64,000 nucleotides of DNA from Spirochaetales bacterium Spiro_10 (GTDB lineage: Bacteria; Spirochaetota; Spirochaetia; Treponematales; Treponemataceae). Both the position numbers and the translations under genes were made by a program. The notes under the pieces were generated by a model. It was not told the DNA's origin. It saw nothing but the letters and a program-made list of their open reading frames with translations, and searched no databases. Where the stretch lies: NCBI GenBank assembly GCA_001604405.1, contig LVBL01000045.1:1-64000 (forward strand), given 5' to 3'. Positions within the stretch are counted from its first letter, which is position 1. Every line of letters begins with the position of its first letter. Below, piece after piece: positions 8,038 to 17,147 of this stretch.

Positions 8038-10668
8038 TCACCACCCGAACTCGATCTGCCCCCCGGGACGCGCGGAGGCGAGGATGGCCTCCGCGTCGAA
8101 CCCCGCTTCCAGTCCCGCCGATCGCGCGAGCGGCAGGACCTGCGAGGCGATGTACCACTCGTAGTCAAGGGGCGAGGCGCGGAGGGAGACCGCCTCGGGC
8201 CCGCGCACGGTCATGAGGTATTCCACCGTTCCCCGCCGATTCGTCCAGCCGAGCGATCGGGCAACCTTTATGTGCGGGGGAGTCGAGGCCGTGTACGAGT
8301 CCGGCTCCCGCCTCAGCCGCTTTTTGAACACCAACTCGCCGTCAAGCTCGCCCCTGTAGAGCCGTTCGGCCTCGCGGCGGAGGTACTCCTCCGCCTCGGC
8401 GACGCCCTCGGAGGCGAACAGTATCGCGAGAAGCTCGCGCTGAATCCTCCGCGCGAGCGGCGTATAGTCGCTTCTCGCGGCCTCCATCCCCTTGATCTCC
8501 ACCTCCGTGGAACCGTCGTCCATGACGCGAAGGCCCGCGTATCCCTTGGCGCGGCCGCGCGCCGCGCCGTCGGCACGCTCTTCGCCGCGCGCCTCGTCCC
8601 GCTCTTCCATGCGTTCGTCGCCGCGCTCGTCGGAGCGCTCGTCGGCGCGAAGGCGCGGGATGAAAAAACGGCGGTACAGCTTCTCGAAGCGGATGCTCAG
8701 GAAGGACTCCCTCCGGTACACCGTGGAAACGCGCGCGGCGAGCTCCGCGTTGAGGCCCTCGGCGTGCGCCCCGCAGGAATCCGTCCCGCCTTCCGGAATC
8801 TCGACGAACACCGAGTCGGTATCGCCGTAGAGGACGCGCAGGCCCCGCCCGGCGAAATAGTCGCGGGCGAAGTGCAGGCACATCTTGCCGAACGAGGTAA
8901 TCGCCCCGGCGAGCTCCGTCCTCGCGTACCGGCAGCGCGCGGAACCGAGTACCCCGTAGAAGGAGTTCATCAGTATCTTGTACGCGTATGCGGCGTTCTC
9001 GTCGCCGCGCCCGATGGCGGCAAGCCGTTCCGAGAAGTACTCCCCGATCAACGCGGGCAGGATTCCGGGTTCCCGGACAAAGGCCGCCCCGTTCGGCGCG
9101 ACGATCGGCCCCGAAAGGCCCCCGTTCCGGCCCGAGGCGTCGTGCCGGGCGCGTTCGTGCGCGAGCGGATCGATGTTGAATGTCCTGATGATGGACGGAT
9201 AGAGGCTGCGAAAGTCGAACACGGCAACGTTGCGGTACATGCCCGCAAGGGGATCGAGCACGGTTCCGCCGGCCGCGCCCGAAACCTCGCGCCCGCGCTC
9301 GACGGCCGGCTCCAGCACCTTGCGTTCGCGCAAACCGAGGGAATAGACGCATTCAAACGAGGCGACGCTCGTCCAGGCCTTGTCGATGCCGGCCCCGGTC
9401 AGCGCGGCCCGTTCGATCGTGAGCGTCAGAAGCCCCGTCGCCCCGAGTATGTCGAGAACCAGCTCCGAGTCGGCGAGGCAATACCCGAACAGCGAGACGG
9501 GGTCTCCGAAATAGAGTCGGTCCAGCTCGGCGAGTTTGTCCGTGCCGGTCGAGGAGACGGTCTTGCCCCGGCCAAGAACCTCATGGGCAACCGCGTCGAG
9601 CGCGTACGAGTCGTAGTGGGAGCCGCCCGCGCGTACGAGCCGGAGACCGTCAACGACCTGCCGGCCCGGGAGGAATACGGCGGCTGACCGCTCCGCGTCT
9701 CCGTCCCCGCGCTCGGCGGGAAAGAAGGCCCCCGACTCGAGGGAGCGGCCCAGCGTAAAGGGAAGTCCGTTGCGGGAAAACGCGGCGGCGAGCCGGGGAA
9801 AATCGAAATCTATCACGTTCCAGCCGGTAATCAGGTCGGGATCAAGCTCGCGAACGGCCGAGGAGAAGGCCTCCAGAAGGCTGCGTTCGTCCTTCGCGAC
9901 AAGAAGGGTCGCGGAACCGCCCGCCAGACCCGTGTCGTCCGCCGGCCCCGCCCCGTCGCGAGCCTGGGCCCCGAAGGCGGACACAAGCGCCGGGGCGTCC
10001 TTCCACGGACCCTGCGCGATCACGCGGCGAATCCGCGGCGCGGACAGGTCCGGACCCCGGGCCACGACGAGCGACACGACGCGTATAACGCCCGAGGGCT
10101 CTTCCGTCTCGATGTCGAAAGAAAGCGTCACGAGAGGCGCGCGCTGGGAATGCGCGGCCTCGAAGCCGGCGGCCGGGAACACGAGATCCACGCCGCGACC
10201 GGGCCGATAGGCTCCGGTGACGCGAACGCCGGCCCGTATCCCGCCGCGCAACAGAAACTCGCGCGCGGGCCGCGCGTCGCCTCCGTAGAGGCTGATCCCC
10301 GCGCGCCGGGCGACGAGCGACAGGCGGTCGGTAAAGCCCGCGCCGACGGGGCCGCGTTCCCCCGATCCCGGGAAAACGGCGACGCACTCGCCGCCGTCGA
10401 ACGCGGTGAATTCCGCCGGTGCGGAAGAAAGGGACAGGCCGGCCTCAAGGGAGAGTTCGCGAAGCCGCGGGAACTCCGAGGCCCGCACGAAGAGGTCCGC
10501 GGACGGAGCGGGGACGGCCGCCGCGAAACTTCGGCCGTCGGAAAGCCGCCCGAGTACGTTGACGCGGCTTCTGCGCGGATCGGGATAGCAGTGTACGATG
10601 AATCCCCCGGCGACGGTCACGCTTCCCGGCGGGTCGCCGGCGGCGGAGACGTCAGGATTCTCCGGCAA
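8038..10668 (-). CDS. polB: Family B DNA polymerase (Pol II-like) with proofreading exonuclease
   Basis: Replicative-fold repair polymerase of 876 residues. The 3'-5' exonuclease motifs are DIETE (about 185-189) and NVIDFDFP (about 285-292). The polymerase motifs are DFRSLYPSI (motif A, about 484-492), KILMNSFYGVLG (motif B, about 563-574) and YGDTDS (motif C, about 613-618), all intact. In bacteria such enzymes usually act in lesion bypass or replication restart. A low-complexity insertion rich in E, R and D (about 655-690) after motif C is unusual. The longest frame starts with TTG at 10668 inside the end of the HAD gene; a GTG at 10620 is an alternative start. Co-directional and overlapping with the HAD gene, so probably co-transcribed. 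Confidence 0.93.
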   Translation of the reverse strand: MPENPDVSAAGDPPGSVTVAGGFIVHCYPDPRRSRVNVLGRLSDGRSFAAAVPAPSADLFVRASEFPRLRELSLEAGLSLSSAPAEFTAFDGGECVAVFPGSGERGPVGAGFTDRLSLVARRAGISLYGGDARPAREFLLRGGIRAGVRVTGAYRPGRGVDLVFPAAGFEAAHSQRAPLVTLSFDIETEEPSGVIRVVSLVVARGPDLSAPRIRRVIAQGPWKDAPALVSAFGAQARDGAGPADDTGLAGGSATLLVAKDERSLLEAFSSAVRELDPDLITGWNVIDFDFPRLAAAFSRNGLPFTLGRSLESGAFFPAERGDGDAERSAAVFLPGRQVVDGLRLVRAGGSHYDSYALDAVAHEVLGRGKTVSSTGTDKLAELDRLYFGDPVSLFGYCLADSELVLDILGATGLLTLTIERAALTGAGIDKAWTSVASFECVYSLGLRERKVLEPAVERGREVSGAAGGTVLDPLAGMYRNVAVFDFRSLYPSIIRTFNIDPLAHERARHDASGRNGGLSGPIVAPNGAAFVREPGILPALIGEYFSERLAAIGRGDENAAYAYKILMNSFYGVLGSARCRYARTELAGAITSFGKMCLHFARDYFAGRGLRVLYGDTDSVFVEIPEGGTDSCGAHAEGLNAELAARVSTVYRRESFLSIRFEKLYRRFFIPRLRADERSDERGDERMEERDEARGEERADGAARGRAKGYAGLRVMDDGSTEVEIKGMEAARSDYTPLARRIQRELLAILFASEGVAEAEEYLRREAERLYRGELDGELVFKKRLRREPDSYTASTPPHIKVARSLGWTNRRGTVEYLMTVRGPEAVSLRASPLDYEWYIASQVLPLARSAGLEAGFDAEAILASARPGGQIEFGW

Positions 10669-11512
10669 AGTCCCGAACCTGTTCGAGATGGGATTCGACC
10701 AGATCGCCCACGACCGCCATCCGGTCGACGATCTTTTTCACGAGTCGGTCGAGCTCGCGGCCCTCCGAGTAGTCCGCCGGCGCGACGAAGTCCACGCGCC
10801 GGTTCAGCAGCAGCTCCTCGACCTTGTGCTTGAGCCCCTTGCCGTACACGGCGATGGAGTGGCCTCCGTTCGCCTTTACGAGCTTCATGCAGGGAACGTC
10901 GGTGAGCCCGTCTCCGATATAGACCATGTTGCGGAACGGGACGGGGCGCTCCTCCTCGGGTACGTACCGGTTCAGGGCCACGTCGTCCGTACCGTCGAGA
11001 ACGCCCTTGTTGATCCGGAAGAGAAACTGGGTTTTTGTCGTATAGTTGACAGAAACGAGGGGCCAGTCCGCGGCACCGTTGGCGTCGTAGTGGAATTCGC
11101 ACGCGTAAATCCGGCGGAACCGGTCCGCGATCGCGGAGCCCTCGATGATCTCCCTGAGTCCGGACGATATGATGTAGTGCTCGATGTCTATGCCGCGCTC
11201 GTGTCCGTAGGCGGTTATCCGGTCGAACCAGTGCGCGACGCCCGGGAAGAAGTCTATGTCCCGCCCGAGGGACACGAAGCTTTCCCGCCGGATCGGCAAA
11301 TCCGCCTCGCGCGCCTTCCTGAGCATGAGATACATGTAGGCGAGGATGCGGTCCATCCCGGACCCGGCGAGGCGTTCCGTCTCGTTCCAGAACGCGTCGG
11401 AGGAAATCCCCAGGCCGGGGATGAAACTGTACTCCTGCATGTCCCTCGTGCACAGGGTCTTGTCGAAATCGTACATGATGGCGGCCACCGGCCGCCCGCC
11501 CTTTCGTTTCAT
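10652..11512 (-). CDS. HAD-superfamily phosphatase
   Basis: Haloacid-dehalogenase-fold hydrolase of 286 residues. Motif I is DFDKT (about 15-19), where the first aspartate would be phosphorylated; the motif II serine is in YIISSG, and motif IV is GDGLTD in the segment MVYIGDGLTDVPC. The substrate cannot be told. The ATG at 11512 is preceded by GGAGGAA, which decides the start over longer upstream frames. It is transcribed ahead of the DNA polymerase gene and overlaps it by 17 bases. It is divergent from the SpoU methyltransferase gene. Confidence 0.88.
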   Translation of the reverse strand: MKRKGGRPVAAIMYDFDKTLCTRDMQEYSFIPGLGISSDAFWNETERLAGSGMDRILAYMYLMLRKAREADLPIRRESFVSLGRDIDFFPGVAHWFDRITAYGHERGIDIEHYIISSGLREIIEGSAIADRFRRIYACEFHYDANGAADWPLVSVNYTTKTQFLFRINKGVLDGTDDVALNRYVPEEERPVPFRNMVYIGDGLTDVPCMKLVKANGGHSIAVYGKGLKHKVEELLLNRRVDFVAPADYSEGRELDRLVKKIVDRMAVVGDLVESHLEQVRDFAGES

Positions 11513-11527
11513 GTTTCCTCCGCGATG

Positions 11528-11556
11528 AGGATACGCCGATGCGCGCGCATTTGCAA
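11528..11556 (-). promoter_or_regulatory. Promoter of HAD-polB operon
   Basis: TTGCAA (11556-11551), a 17-base spacer and TATCCT (11533-11528) on the minus strand, followed by a short leader with GGAGGAA before the ATG. Confidence 0.7.
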
Positions 11557-11576
11557 GAACCGCCGGGGCGCGCTCG

Positions 11577-11605
11577 TTGGCAGCCCCGCCTCCGCGCGGT
11601 ATACT
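11577..11605 (+). promoter_or_regulatory. Promoter of SpoU methyltransferase gene (leaderless geometry)
   Basis: TTGGCA (11577-11582), 17 bases, TATACT (11600-11605), then 7 bases to the ATG at 11613. No Shine-Dalgarno sequence fits in the 7-base gap. Confidence 0.75.
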
Positions 11606-11612
11606 CCCCGCC

Positions 11613-12434
11613 ATGAGCGAACGCGGAAACGAACTGACCGTTATCACCACGAGAAACGACGTATTCCAGATACTCCAGGCCCTCAAGACAAACCGCCAGA
11701 AGCGGTCGGAACTCGCCGAGGCCTTCGTCGAGGGTATCGAGTCGATTAAGCAGGCGGAGAGCGCCGGGTGCGCGATCACCCGCATACTCTTCGCCGATTA
11801 CGCGCGCCTGTCAGACTGGTCGAAGGGATTCGTGGGCAGGCACGGAAATGCCGGGCGGGTCGAACTGAGAAACGGCCTTTATGCGGAGCTCGCCGACAGG
11901 GACGAGCCGTCGGAACTCATGATCACCGTCTCGAGCCCGCGCGTGCCGCTTTCGGAGATCGGCCTTCCCCGAAACCCGCTCGTCCTGGTTTTCGACCGCC
12001 CGAGCGACCGGGGAAATCTCGGTTCGGTCATCCGCTCGGCGAACGCGTTCGGCGTGGATCTCGTGGTACTTAACGGACACGGAGTCGACGCGCGCGACCC
12101 GAAGGTAATCCGCTCGAGCCTCGGGGCGGTGTTCCACACTCCCGTCATCCAGGCGGAATCCCACGAGGAGCTTTCTGCGTTTCTCGAGAGGCTCCGGAAG
12201 GACTCCGGGCTCAGGGTCGTCGGAACCGATTCGACCGGCGCGATACCGCTTCAGGACGCTGGGCTGAAGCGGCCCATCGCCGTCGTTATCGGAAACGAGG
12301 CGAAGGGAATGAGCCTCAGGCTAAAGGAACTCGCGGACGAGATGGTTTCGATACCCATGACGGGCAAGGTCAATTCACTCAACGTTGCCTGCGCGGCGAC
12401 CGCCATCCTCTGGCAGATTACCTCGGCGCGATGA
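11613..12434 (+). CDS. SpoU/TrmH-family RNA 2'-O-ribose methyltransferase
   Basis: SAM-dependent RNA methyltransferase of 273 residues with the SPOUT trefoil knot. Motif 1 is in FDRPSDRGNLGSVIRSA (about 130-146), motif 2 is IGNEAKGMS and motif 3 is IPMTGKVNSLNVACA. An N-terminal substrate-binding region of about 100 residues precedes the knot. The target could be 23S rRNA or tRNA. The frame extends further upstream, but an upstream ATG would lie within the promoter, so I take the ATG at 11613. It overlaps the convergent FecR-domain gene by 17 bases. Confidence 0.88.
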   Translation: MSERGNELTVITTRNDVFQILQALKTNRQKRSELAEAFVEGIESIKQAESAGCAITRILFADYARLSDWSKGFVGRHGNAGRVELRNGLYAELADRDEPSELMITVSSPRVPLSEIGLPRNPLVLVFDRPSDRGNLGSVIRSANAFGVDLVVLNGHGVDARDPKVIRSSLGAVFHTPVIQAESHEELSAFLERLRKDSGLRVVGTDSTGAIPLQDAGLKRPIAVVIGNEAKGMSLRLKELADEMVSIPMTGKVNSLNVACAATAILWQITSAR

Positions 12435-14481
12435 AGGCGGCGCGGCCGTCGGAAAGCGGCGCTACGAGCCTGTCACCGTTGAAGGCGACGCCCGAGGAAA
12501 GGCCGCCCGGAACCGGTTGCTCGGCGACGCGGGAGGCGTCAAGCCGGGAAAAACCGTAGAGCTTGCGGGAGGAATGCGCGCACCACACGGCGTCCGGAGC
12601 GGCGACAACCGGCGAGATAACTCCGGAAACCGGGGCGCTCGCGGGGCTCCCGTTGGAGAGAGAAAGGGCGTACAGGGTGTCGCGCGCCACGACAAACGCG
12701 AGTTCCCGGGACGCGACAATGTCTCCGTACACCTCGTAACCGCGGTCCTCCGAGAGCCTGCGTTGCCAGGCCACCGAGAAATCCTTCAGGTTGACCGCGG
12801 TCACGGTTCCCTTGCGATCTCCGAACAGGGCAAGGTTTCCCGCAACCGTCACACTCGTCGCGATTGGCTGCACCGCCCCCGTCGCGAGCCGGCGCTTGAC
12901 CGTCATCGTCTGGATGTCGATCTCGACGAAGGCGCCCGACCGGGAGACCACATAGAGAAAATCACCCTGGCACGCCGGGGTCATCTCGGTACCGTCCGGA
13001 ATGGCGACGGTGCCGGACGGGGTCCCGTCGGCCGCGTTGAAGGCGGATATCCCGCTGCCGGTACCAAGGAACAGGGTTCCGCCGGAGATGGCCGGGCGCC
13101 GCCCGAACAGGGCGGAGGACGATGCGTCAAGGCGCAACGACCACAGTTGTTTCCCGGAAGCCGCGTCAAACACGGCGAGCGCCTTGTCCCCGGCATACGC
13201 GGCGTACTTGCCTTCAAGGACGGGGACGCTGTTCACGTTCGGACCGTTTCCGGTCTCGGCGGTCCACAGGACCGCGCCCTTGCCGTCAAGACAGGATAGT
13301 ACGGACGACTCGTCGCTCAGCAGCGTCCTGCCGGAACCGTTGGCGACGGCGAACTTCGCCTTCTTGCCGGTTGCGGGGACGACGAAGGTCTCGAGAGGAT
13401 CGCGCGGCGGAGCCGGCTGTTTCGACGTATCCGCCGAGTCCGCGGACTGGGGCTTGGACCCCAGGACCTTCAGCGACACCTCGCGCACGACATCGTTTCC
13501 ATCACCCATGACGATGGCCTCTTCGTGGGTCTCGAAGCCCTCCTCGCGGACGGACAGCAGGACGGTCTCTCCTTTTGAATACAGGGCGGTAAACCTTCCG
13601 CGCGACACGGGCTTTCCGTTTATCGCCACCACCGCGGTCTTTGGCTCGGCGACCACGCGCAACGCGGGAAGCGATACCGGCTTCGCGTCCGCGCCCTTCG
13701 CCTCTGGCTCCTCCCCGCCCAGATTCCTGATTTCCGGGGTCGGGGCGGCCGAGAATTCGCGCTTTGTTTCCTCGGCGATCGGAACCGGGGGGGCGGATTC
13801 GGCGAGGGGCTTCCCGGCGCCCTCGGCCTTGACGACGCTTTCGAAGCCCGCTTCGACGACGAGCGCCTCGGTGGACGCTGCGGGATCGGGGTCTGCCGAT
13901 GCGGCGTCAGAACCGGCCGAAGCGGAGCCCGCGGCGACCGCCACGCGGCCCGTCTCGACGGCGACCTTGGTTTTTTTTCCTTCCTGGTGGGAAACGAGAA
14001 ACACGGTGCCGCGGACGCCGCACACGAGGGTACTGGTACGGATCACGAAGGAGTCGTCGCCGGAAAGCTTTCGGACCTTGCAGATGACGGTTCCGGCGCC
14101 GAGAAGCAGCTCGCTCTTCGTGACGCCCGCGTCGCGCGAAAGCCTGGAAACGTCGAGACTCGTGCCCGAGGCTACGTGAACGCTGCCGAAACTTCCGAAC
14201 TGGATCTCGCAGGTCGCGTCGGCCCCCGTCGTCACGACGTCTCCCTCGACGACGCGCTCGCCCACGTCGATTGTCCTGGATTCACCCTTGGAATCTAGGG
14301 AGACCGGACCCGTGGTGAAGGTGACGATTCCGGCAAAGGCCTCGGCAGGATCGCCGGTCTCGCCGGGGCCGACGGATTCGGCCGGGGCCGCTTCGGTACC
14401 GGCTTTTCTGGCGCACGAGCCCCACACGAGCGTCACGCAAACAACAACCAGAAAAAACATGCCCGTTCGAAAGCCTTTCAT
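12418..14481 (-). CDS. Lipoprotein with FecR, PEGA and PQQ-type beta-propeller domains
   Basis: Envelope protein of 687 residues. A hydrophobic leader (about 8-22) ends at C23, a plausible lipobox in the relaxed spirochaete style. A FecR-like domain (about 50-165) includes the conserved CGVRGTVF motif, then comes an acidic/alanine-rich linker, a PEGA surface-carbohydrate-type domain (about 275-345) with the typical VAINGKPVSRG segment, and a C-terminal propeller of PQQ/WD-like repeats (about 380-687). Such combinations are common on spirochaete and planctomycete surfaces and are presumed to bind envelope ligands; no enzyme activity is evident. Shine-Dalgarno AAGGAG supports the ATG at 14481; TACACT upstream is a possible -10 box. 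Confidence 0.85.
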   Translation of the reverse strand: MKGFRTGMFFLVVVCVTLVWGSCARKAGTEAAPAESVGPGETGDPAEAFAGIVTFTTGPVSLDSKGESRTIDVGERVVEGDVVTTGADATCEIQFGSFGSVHVASGTSLDVSRLSRDAGVTKSELLLGAGTVICKVRKLSGDDSFVIRTSTLVCGVRGTVFLVSHQEGKKTKVAVETGRVAVAAGSASAGSDAASADPDPAASTEALVVEAGFESVVKAEGAGKPLAESAPPVPIAEETKREFSAAPTPEIRNLGGEEPEAKGADAKPVSLPALRVVAEPKTAVVAINGKPVSRGRFTALYSKGETVLLSVREEGFETHEEAIVMGDGNDVVREVSLKVLGSKPQSADSADTSKQPAPPRDPLETFVVPATGKKAKFAVANGSGRTLLSDESSVLSCLDGKGAVLWTAETGNGPNVNSVPVLEGKYAAYAGDKALAVFDAASGKQLWSLRLDASSSALFGRRPAISGGTLFLGTGSGISAFNAADGTPSGTVAIPDGTEMTPACQGDFLYVVSRSGAFVEIDIQTMTVKRRLATGAVQPIATSVTVAGNLALFGDRKGTVTAVNLKDFSVAWQRRLSEDRGYEVYGDIVASRELAFVVARDTLYALSLSNGSPASAPVSGVISPVVAAPDAVWCAHSSRKLYGFSRLDASRVAEQPVPGGLSSGVAFNGDRLVAPLSDGRAAFIAPR

Positions 14482-14574
14482 GCGAATCTCCTTCTCGGTT
14501 TCAAGGCGTCAGTGTACCACAGTCGGCGGGTTTTTTCCGGTACTTCGGCATTATCATCCGCCGCACGAGCGTGT

Positions 14575-14580
14575 TATAGT
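14575..14580 (+). promoter_or_regulatory. Candidate -10 box of mntP
   Basis: TATAGT lies 16 bases before the mntP ATG, with AAAGGA as Shine-Dalgarno in between. No clear -35 box. The leader is too short for the manganese riboswitch that controls mntP in some bacteria. Confidence 0.5.
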
Positions 14581-14596
14581 GGCGCAAAGGACAACC

Positions 14597-15193
14597 ATGA
14601 CCGAACTTCTGCTTATCGCCCTCGGGCTTTCGATGGACGCGTTCGCGGTATCCGTCTCTTCGGCCGCCTGCACGAAACACCTGCCGAAGCGCCATATGTT
14701 CCGCGCCGCGCTCGCCTTCGGGTTTTTCCAGTTCCTGATGCCGGTCGCGGGCTGGCTCGCGGGCTCGACGCTGGCACGGGCCATCGCGTCGATTGACCAC
14801 TGGATTGCCTTCGGACTCCTCGCCTTCGTGGGAGGAAAGATGGCCGCGGGGGCGGTCCGCGAGTTTCGGGACGATCCGTCAGGGGAGACGTGCCCGACCG
14901 GAGCCGAGGCGGCAAAACGGGATCTTTCGAGCAAACGGGTCACGCTCGCGCTCGCGTTCGCCACGAGCATCGACGCGCTGGCCGTCGGCGTGAGCTTTTC
15001 GGTAATCGGCAAGCCCGCCCTTTCGCCCGCGATCGTCATCGGGACCGTCACGCTGGCCGTCTGTCTGGGCGGCTTCGCCATCGGCCGTCGCGCGGGCAAG
15101 GCCCTCGGGCGGTACGCCGAGATCGCCGGAGGCCTCGTGCTCGTCGCCATCGGCGCGAGGATACTCTGCGAACACCTCGCGTGCGGTTTGTAG
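14597..15193 (+). CDS. mntP: Manganese exporter MntP
   Basis: Inner-membrane Mn2+ efflux pump of 198 residues, close to the usual 185-190, built from two inverted three-helix halves. Each half carries the signature with an acidic residue in the membrane: LGLSMDAFAVSVSS near the N-terminus and LAFATSIDALAVGVSFS in the second half. About six hydrophobic segments are seen. A start at 14597 is set by AAAGGA; longer upstream readings of the frame lack family similarity. It ends 2 bases from the convergent peptide-transporter operon. Related family members such as the old name YebN and DUF204 are the same protein. Confidence 0.95.
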   Translation: MTELLLIALGLSMDAFAVSVSSAACTKHLPKRHMFRAALAFGFFQFLMPVAGWLAGSTLARAIASIDHWIAFGLLAFVGGKMAAGAVREFRDDPSGETCPTGAEAAKRDLSSKRVTLALAFATSIDALAVGVSFSVIGKPALSPAIVIGTVTLAVCLGGFAIGRRAGKALGRYAEIAGGLVLVAIGARILCEHLACGL

Positions 15194-15195
15194 CG

Positions 15196-16143
15196 TCAGG
15201 CGAAGTGGCACCGCACCCGGTGCCCGGGCGATACCTCGCGGTACTCGGGCCTCTCGGCCCTGCAACGCCCCTCCGCTAACGGACACCGCCCCGCGAAGGC
15301 GCAGCCGGATAACTCGGAGTCGGCCCGCGCGACCTCCCCCTGGATCGACGACCCGTCCGCCGCGACGCTCGCATAGAGAAGCTTCGTGTACGGGTGGCGC
15401 GCCTCGCGATAGAGATCGCGCGCCGGCGCCTCCTCCATCATCTCGCCGCGGTACATGACCCCGATCCGGTCGCAGAACCAGCCCGACACCTTCAGGTCGT
15501 GCGCTATGAAGAGCAGGGAAAGACCGCGGCGCTCGCGCACGTCAAGAAGCAGGTTCAGTATCTGCCCCTGTATCGAGACGTCGAGCGCCGACACGACCTC
15601 GTCGCACACGAGCACCTCGGGATTCATGATGAGCCCGCGCGCGATGGAAATGCGCTGGCGCTGTCCGCCGGAAAAGTCCGCGGGCCTGCGGTCGAGGTCG
15701 CCGGCCGAGAGGCCGACCTCCTCCATGATGGCGGCGGCACGTTCCCGAGCCGCGCGCTTGCCCGGCCAGGAAGGCGACCAGCGCATGGCCGCGGTAAGTA
15801 TCTCGTATACGCTCATCCTCGGATTGAGCGACCGAGAGGGATCCTGGAATACGTATTTGACCTTCTCGCGGTAGGCGCGAAGGCCCGACCGGTCGAGGGC
15901 GCGCGCGTCCGTCTTGCCGCCGTCGAACAGAATCCGTCCCGAGTCCGCCTCGTACATGCGCACGAGCAGGCGGGCGGTCGTCGTCTTGCCGCATCCCGAT
16001 TCCCCGACGAGGCCGTAGGTCTCGCCCCGCGCGATCGCGAATGAGACGTCGTTGACCGCGTATACGAATTTCCCGAAGCGGGCGAAAAAGCCGGCCTCGA
16101 GGTTGAAGCGTTTTTTCAGGCCGATTGCCTCTATCGCGTTCAT
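15196..16143 (-). CDS. Oligopeptide ABC transporter ATPase (DppF/OppF type)
   Basis: Second nucleotide-binding subunit of the peptide importer, 315 residues. Walker A is GESGCGKTTTARLL, the signature is FSGGQRQRISIARGL and Walker B is VLVCDEVVSALD, followed by the C-terminal oligopeptide-transporter extension with its cysteines (CAFAGRCPLAEGRC). The ATG at 16143 forms an ATGA overlap with the upstream ATPase gene, which rules out the much longer upstream frame. Last gene of a five-gene operon: binding protein, two permeases, two ATPases. Confidence 0.94.
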   Translation of the reverse strand: MNAIEAIGLKKRFNLEAGFFARFGKFVYAVNDVSFAIARGETYGLVGESGCGKTTTARLLVRMYEADSGRILFDGGKTDARALDRSGLRAYREKVKYVFQDPSRSLNPRMSVYEILTAAMRWSPSWPGKRAARERAAAIMEEVGLSAGDLDRRPADFSGGQRQRISIARGLIMNPEVLVCDEVVSALDVSIQGQILNLLLDVRERRGLSLLFIAHDLKVSGWFCDRIGVMYRGEMMEEAPARDLYREARHPYTKLLYASVAADGSSIQGEVARADSELSGCAFAGRCPLAEGRCRAERPEYREVSPGHRVRCHFA

Positions 16144-17147
16144 GTCGCGGCCTCCGGTTCGAGAATGCAGCGGTACTCGCGGTCCGTCCCGCTTGTCGCG
16201 GGCGACGCCATCTCCGGTATCGCCGCGGCGCAGGCGGGAATCGCGCGCGGACACCTCGGTGCGAACGGACAGCCCGGCTCGTGCCGCGTCGGGTCGGGAA
16301 CGCGGCCGGGAATCGACTGCAGGCGACCCTCCGAACAATGCGCCCCGAAACGGGGGGCCGCGGCCAGGAGGGCCTTCGTGTACGGGTGGGCGGGAGACTC
16401 AAGCACCGCCCGGGCAGGTCCCGATTCCATCACGAGTCCGCCGTACATCACGAGAAGCCTGTCGGCCACGCTCGCGACGAGATCGATGTTGTGGCTGATG
16501 AAGACGACGGCGATCCCCCGCCTGTCGCGGATTCCCCTCAGAAGGGCCACGATCTGCGCCTGGATGGTCACGTCGAGGGCCGTCGTCGGCTCGTCCGCGA
16601 TCAGGAGGTCGCAGCCCTGCGCGAGCGCGAGGGCGATCCCGATGCGCTGGAGCTGGCCGCCGGAAAACTGGTGCGGATAGCTCGCGAGACGGCGCCCGGC
16701 GTCGTCGAGACCCACGTCGGCGAGGAGTTCCGCGGCGCGGCGGTTCGCATCCGTGCGGGAAATCCGGGGGTCCGCGTTTCTGAGCGTCTCGAAAAACGCG
16801 CCGCCCATCGTCTGCAGGGGATCGTAGGACCGTCCGGGCTCCTGAAAGATCATGCCGATCTTCCTGCCCCGGTAGGCGCGGAGTTCCTCGCCGGAAAGCC
16901 CGAGAAGCTCGCGTCCCTCGTACAGGACGGAGCCCGTCACGATCGCGTGCGCGGGCAGGAGCGACGGAATCGCGGACGTCGTCACGCTCTTTCCCGAGCC
17001 GCTCTCGCCGACGATGCCGAGTATCTCGCCCCGCGAGAGGCCGAACGATACGCCGCGCGCCGCGCGGACGAAGGAGTCCGCGCCCCGGTTCGGCAGGGGG
17101 AAGGACACGCGAAGGTCGCGCACCTCCAGAAGATTCGCGCTAGCCAT
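16140..17147 (-). CDS. Oligopeptide ABC transporter ATPase (DppD/OppD type)
   Basis: First nucleotide-binding subunit, 335 residues. Walker A GESGSGKSVTTS, signature FSGGQLQRIGIALAL, Walker B LLIADEPTTALD, then the cysteine-rich C-terminal extension CPFAPRCPRAIPAC typical of OppD/DppD. It overlaps the upstream permease gene by 8 bases and the downstream ATPase gene by 4, indicating one transcript and coupled translation. Confidence 0.94.
   Translation of the reverse strand: MASANLLEVRDLRVSFPLPNRGADSFVRAARGVSFGLSRGEILGIVGESGSGKSVTTSAIPSLLPAHAIVTGSVLYEGRELLGLSGEELRAYRGRKIGMIFQEPGRSYDPLQTMGGAFFETLRNADPRISRTDANRRAAELLADVGLDDAGRRLASYPHQFSGGQLQRIGIALALAQGCDLLIADEPTTALDVTIQAQIVALLRGIRDRRGIAVVFISHNIDLVASVADRLLVMYGGLVMESGPARAVLESPAHPYTKALLAAAPRFGAHCSEGRLQSIPGRVPDPTRHEPGCPFAPRCPRAIPACAAAIPEMASPATSGTDREYRCILEPEAAT

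Noticed and set aside
7933-9687. Long open frame of 584 codons on the plus strand
   Set aside because: Antisense to the family B polymerase, whose motifs are certain; long shadow frames are expected at this GC content.
14540-14596. yybP-ykoY manganese riboswitch ahead of mntP
   Set aside because: Only about 20 bases lie between the -10 box and the ATG, too short for the aptamer.
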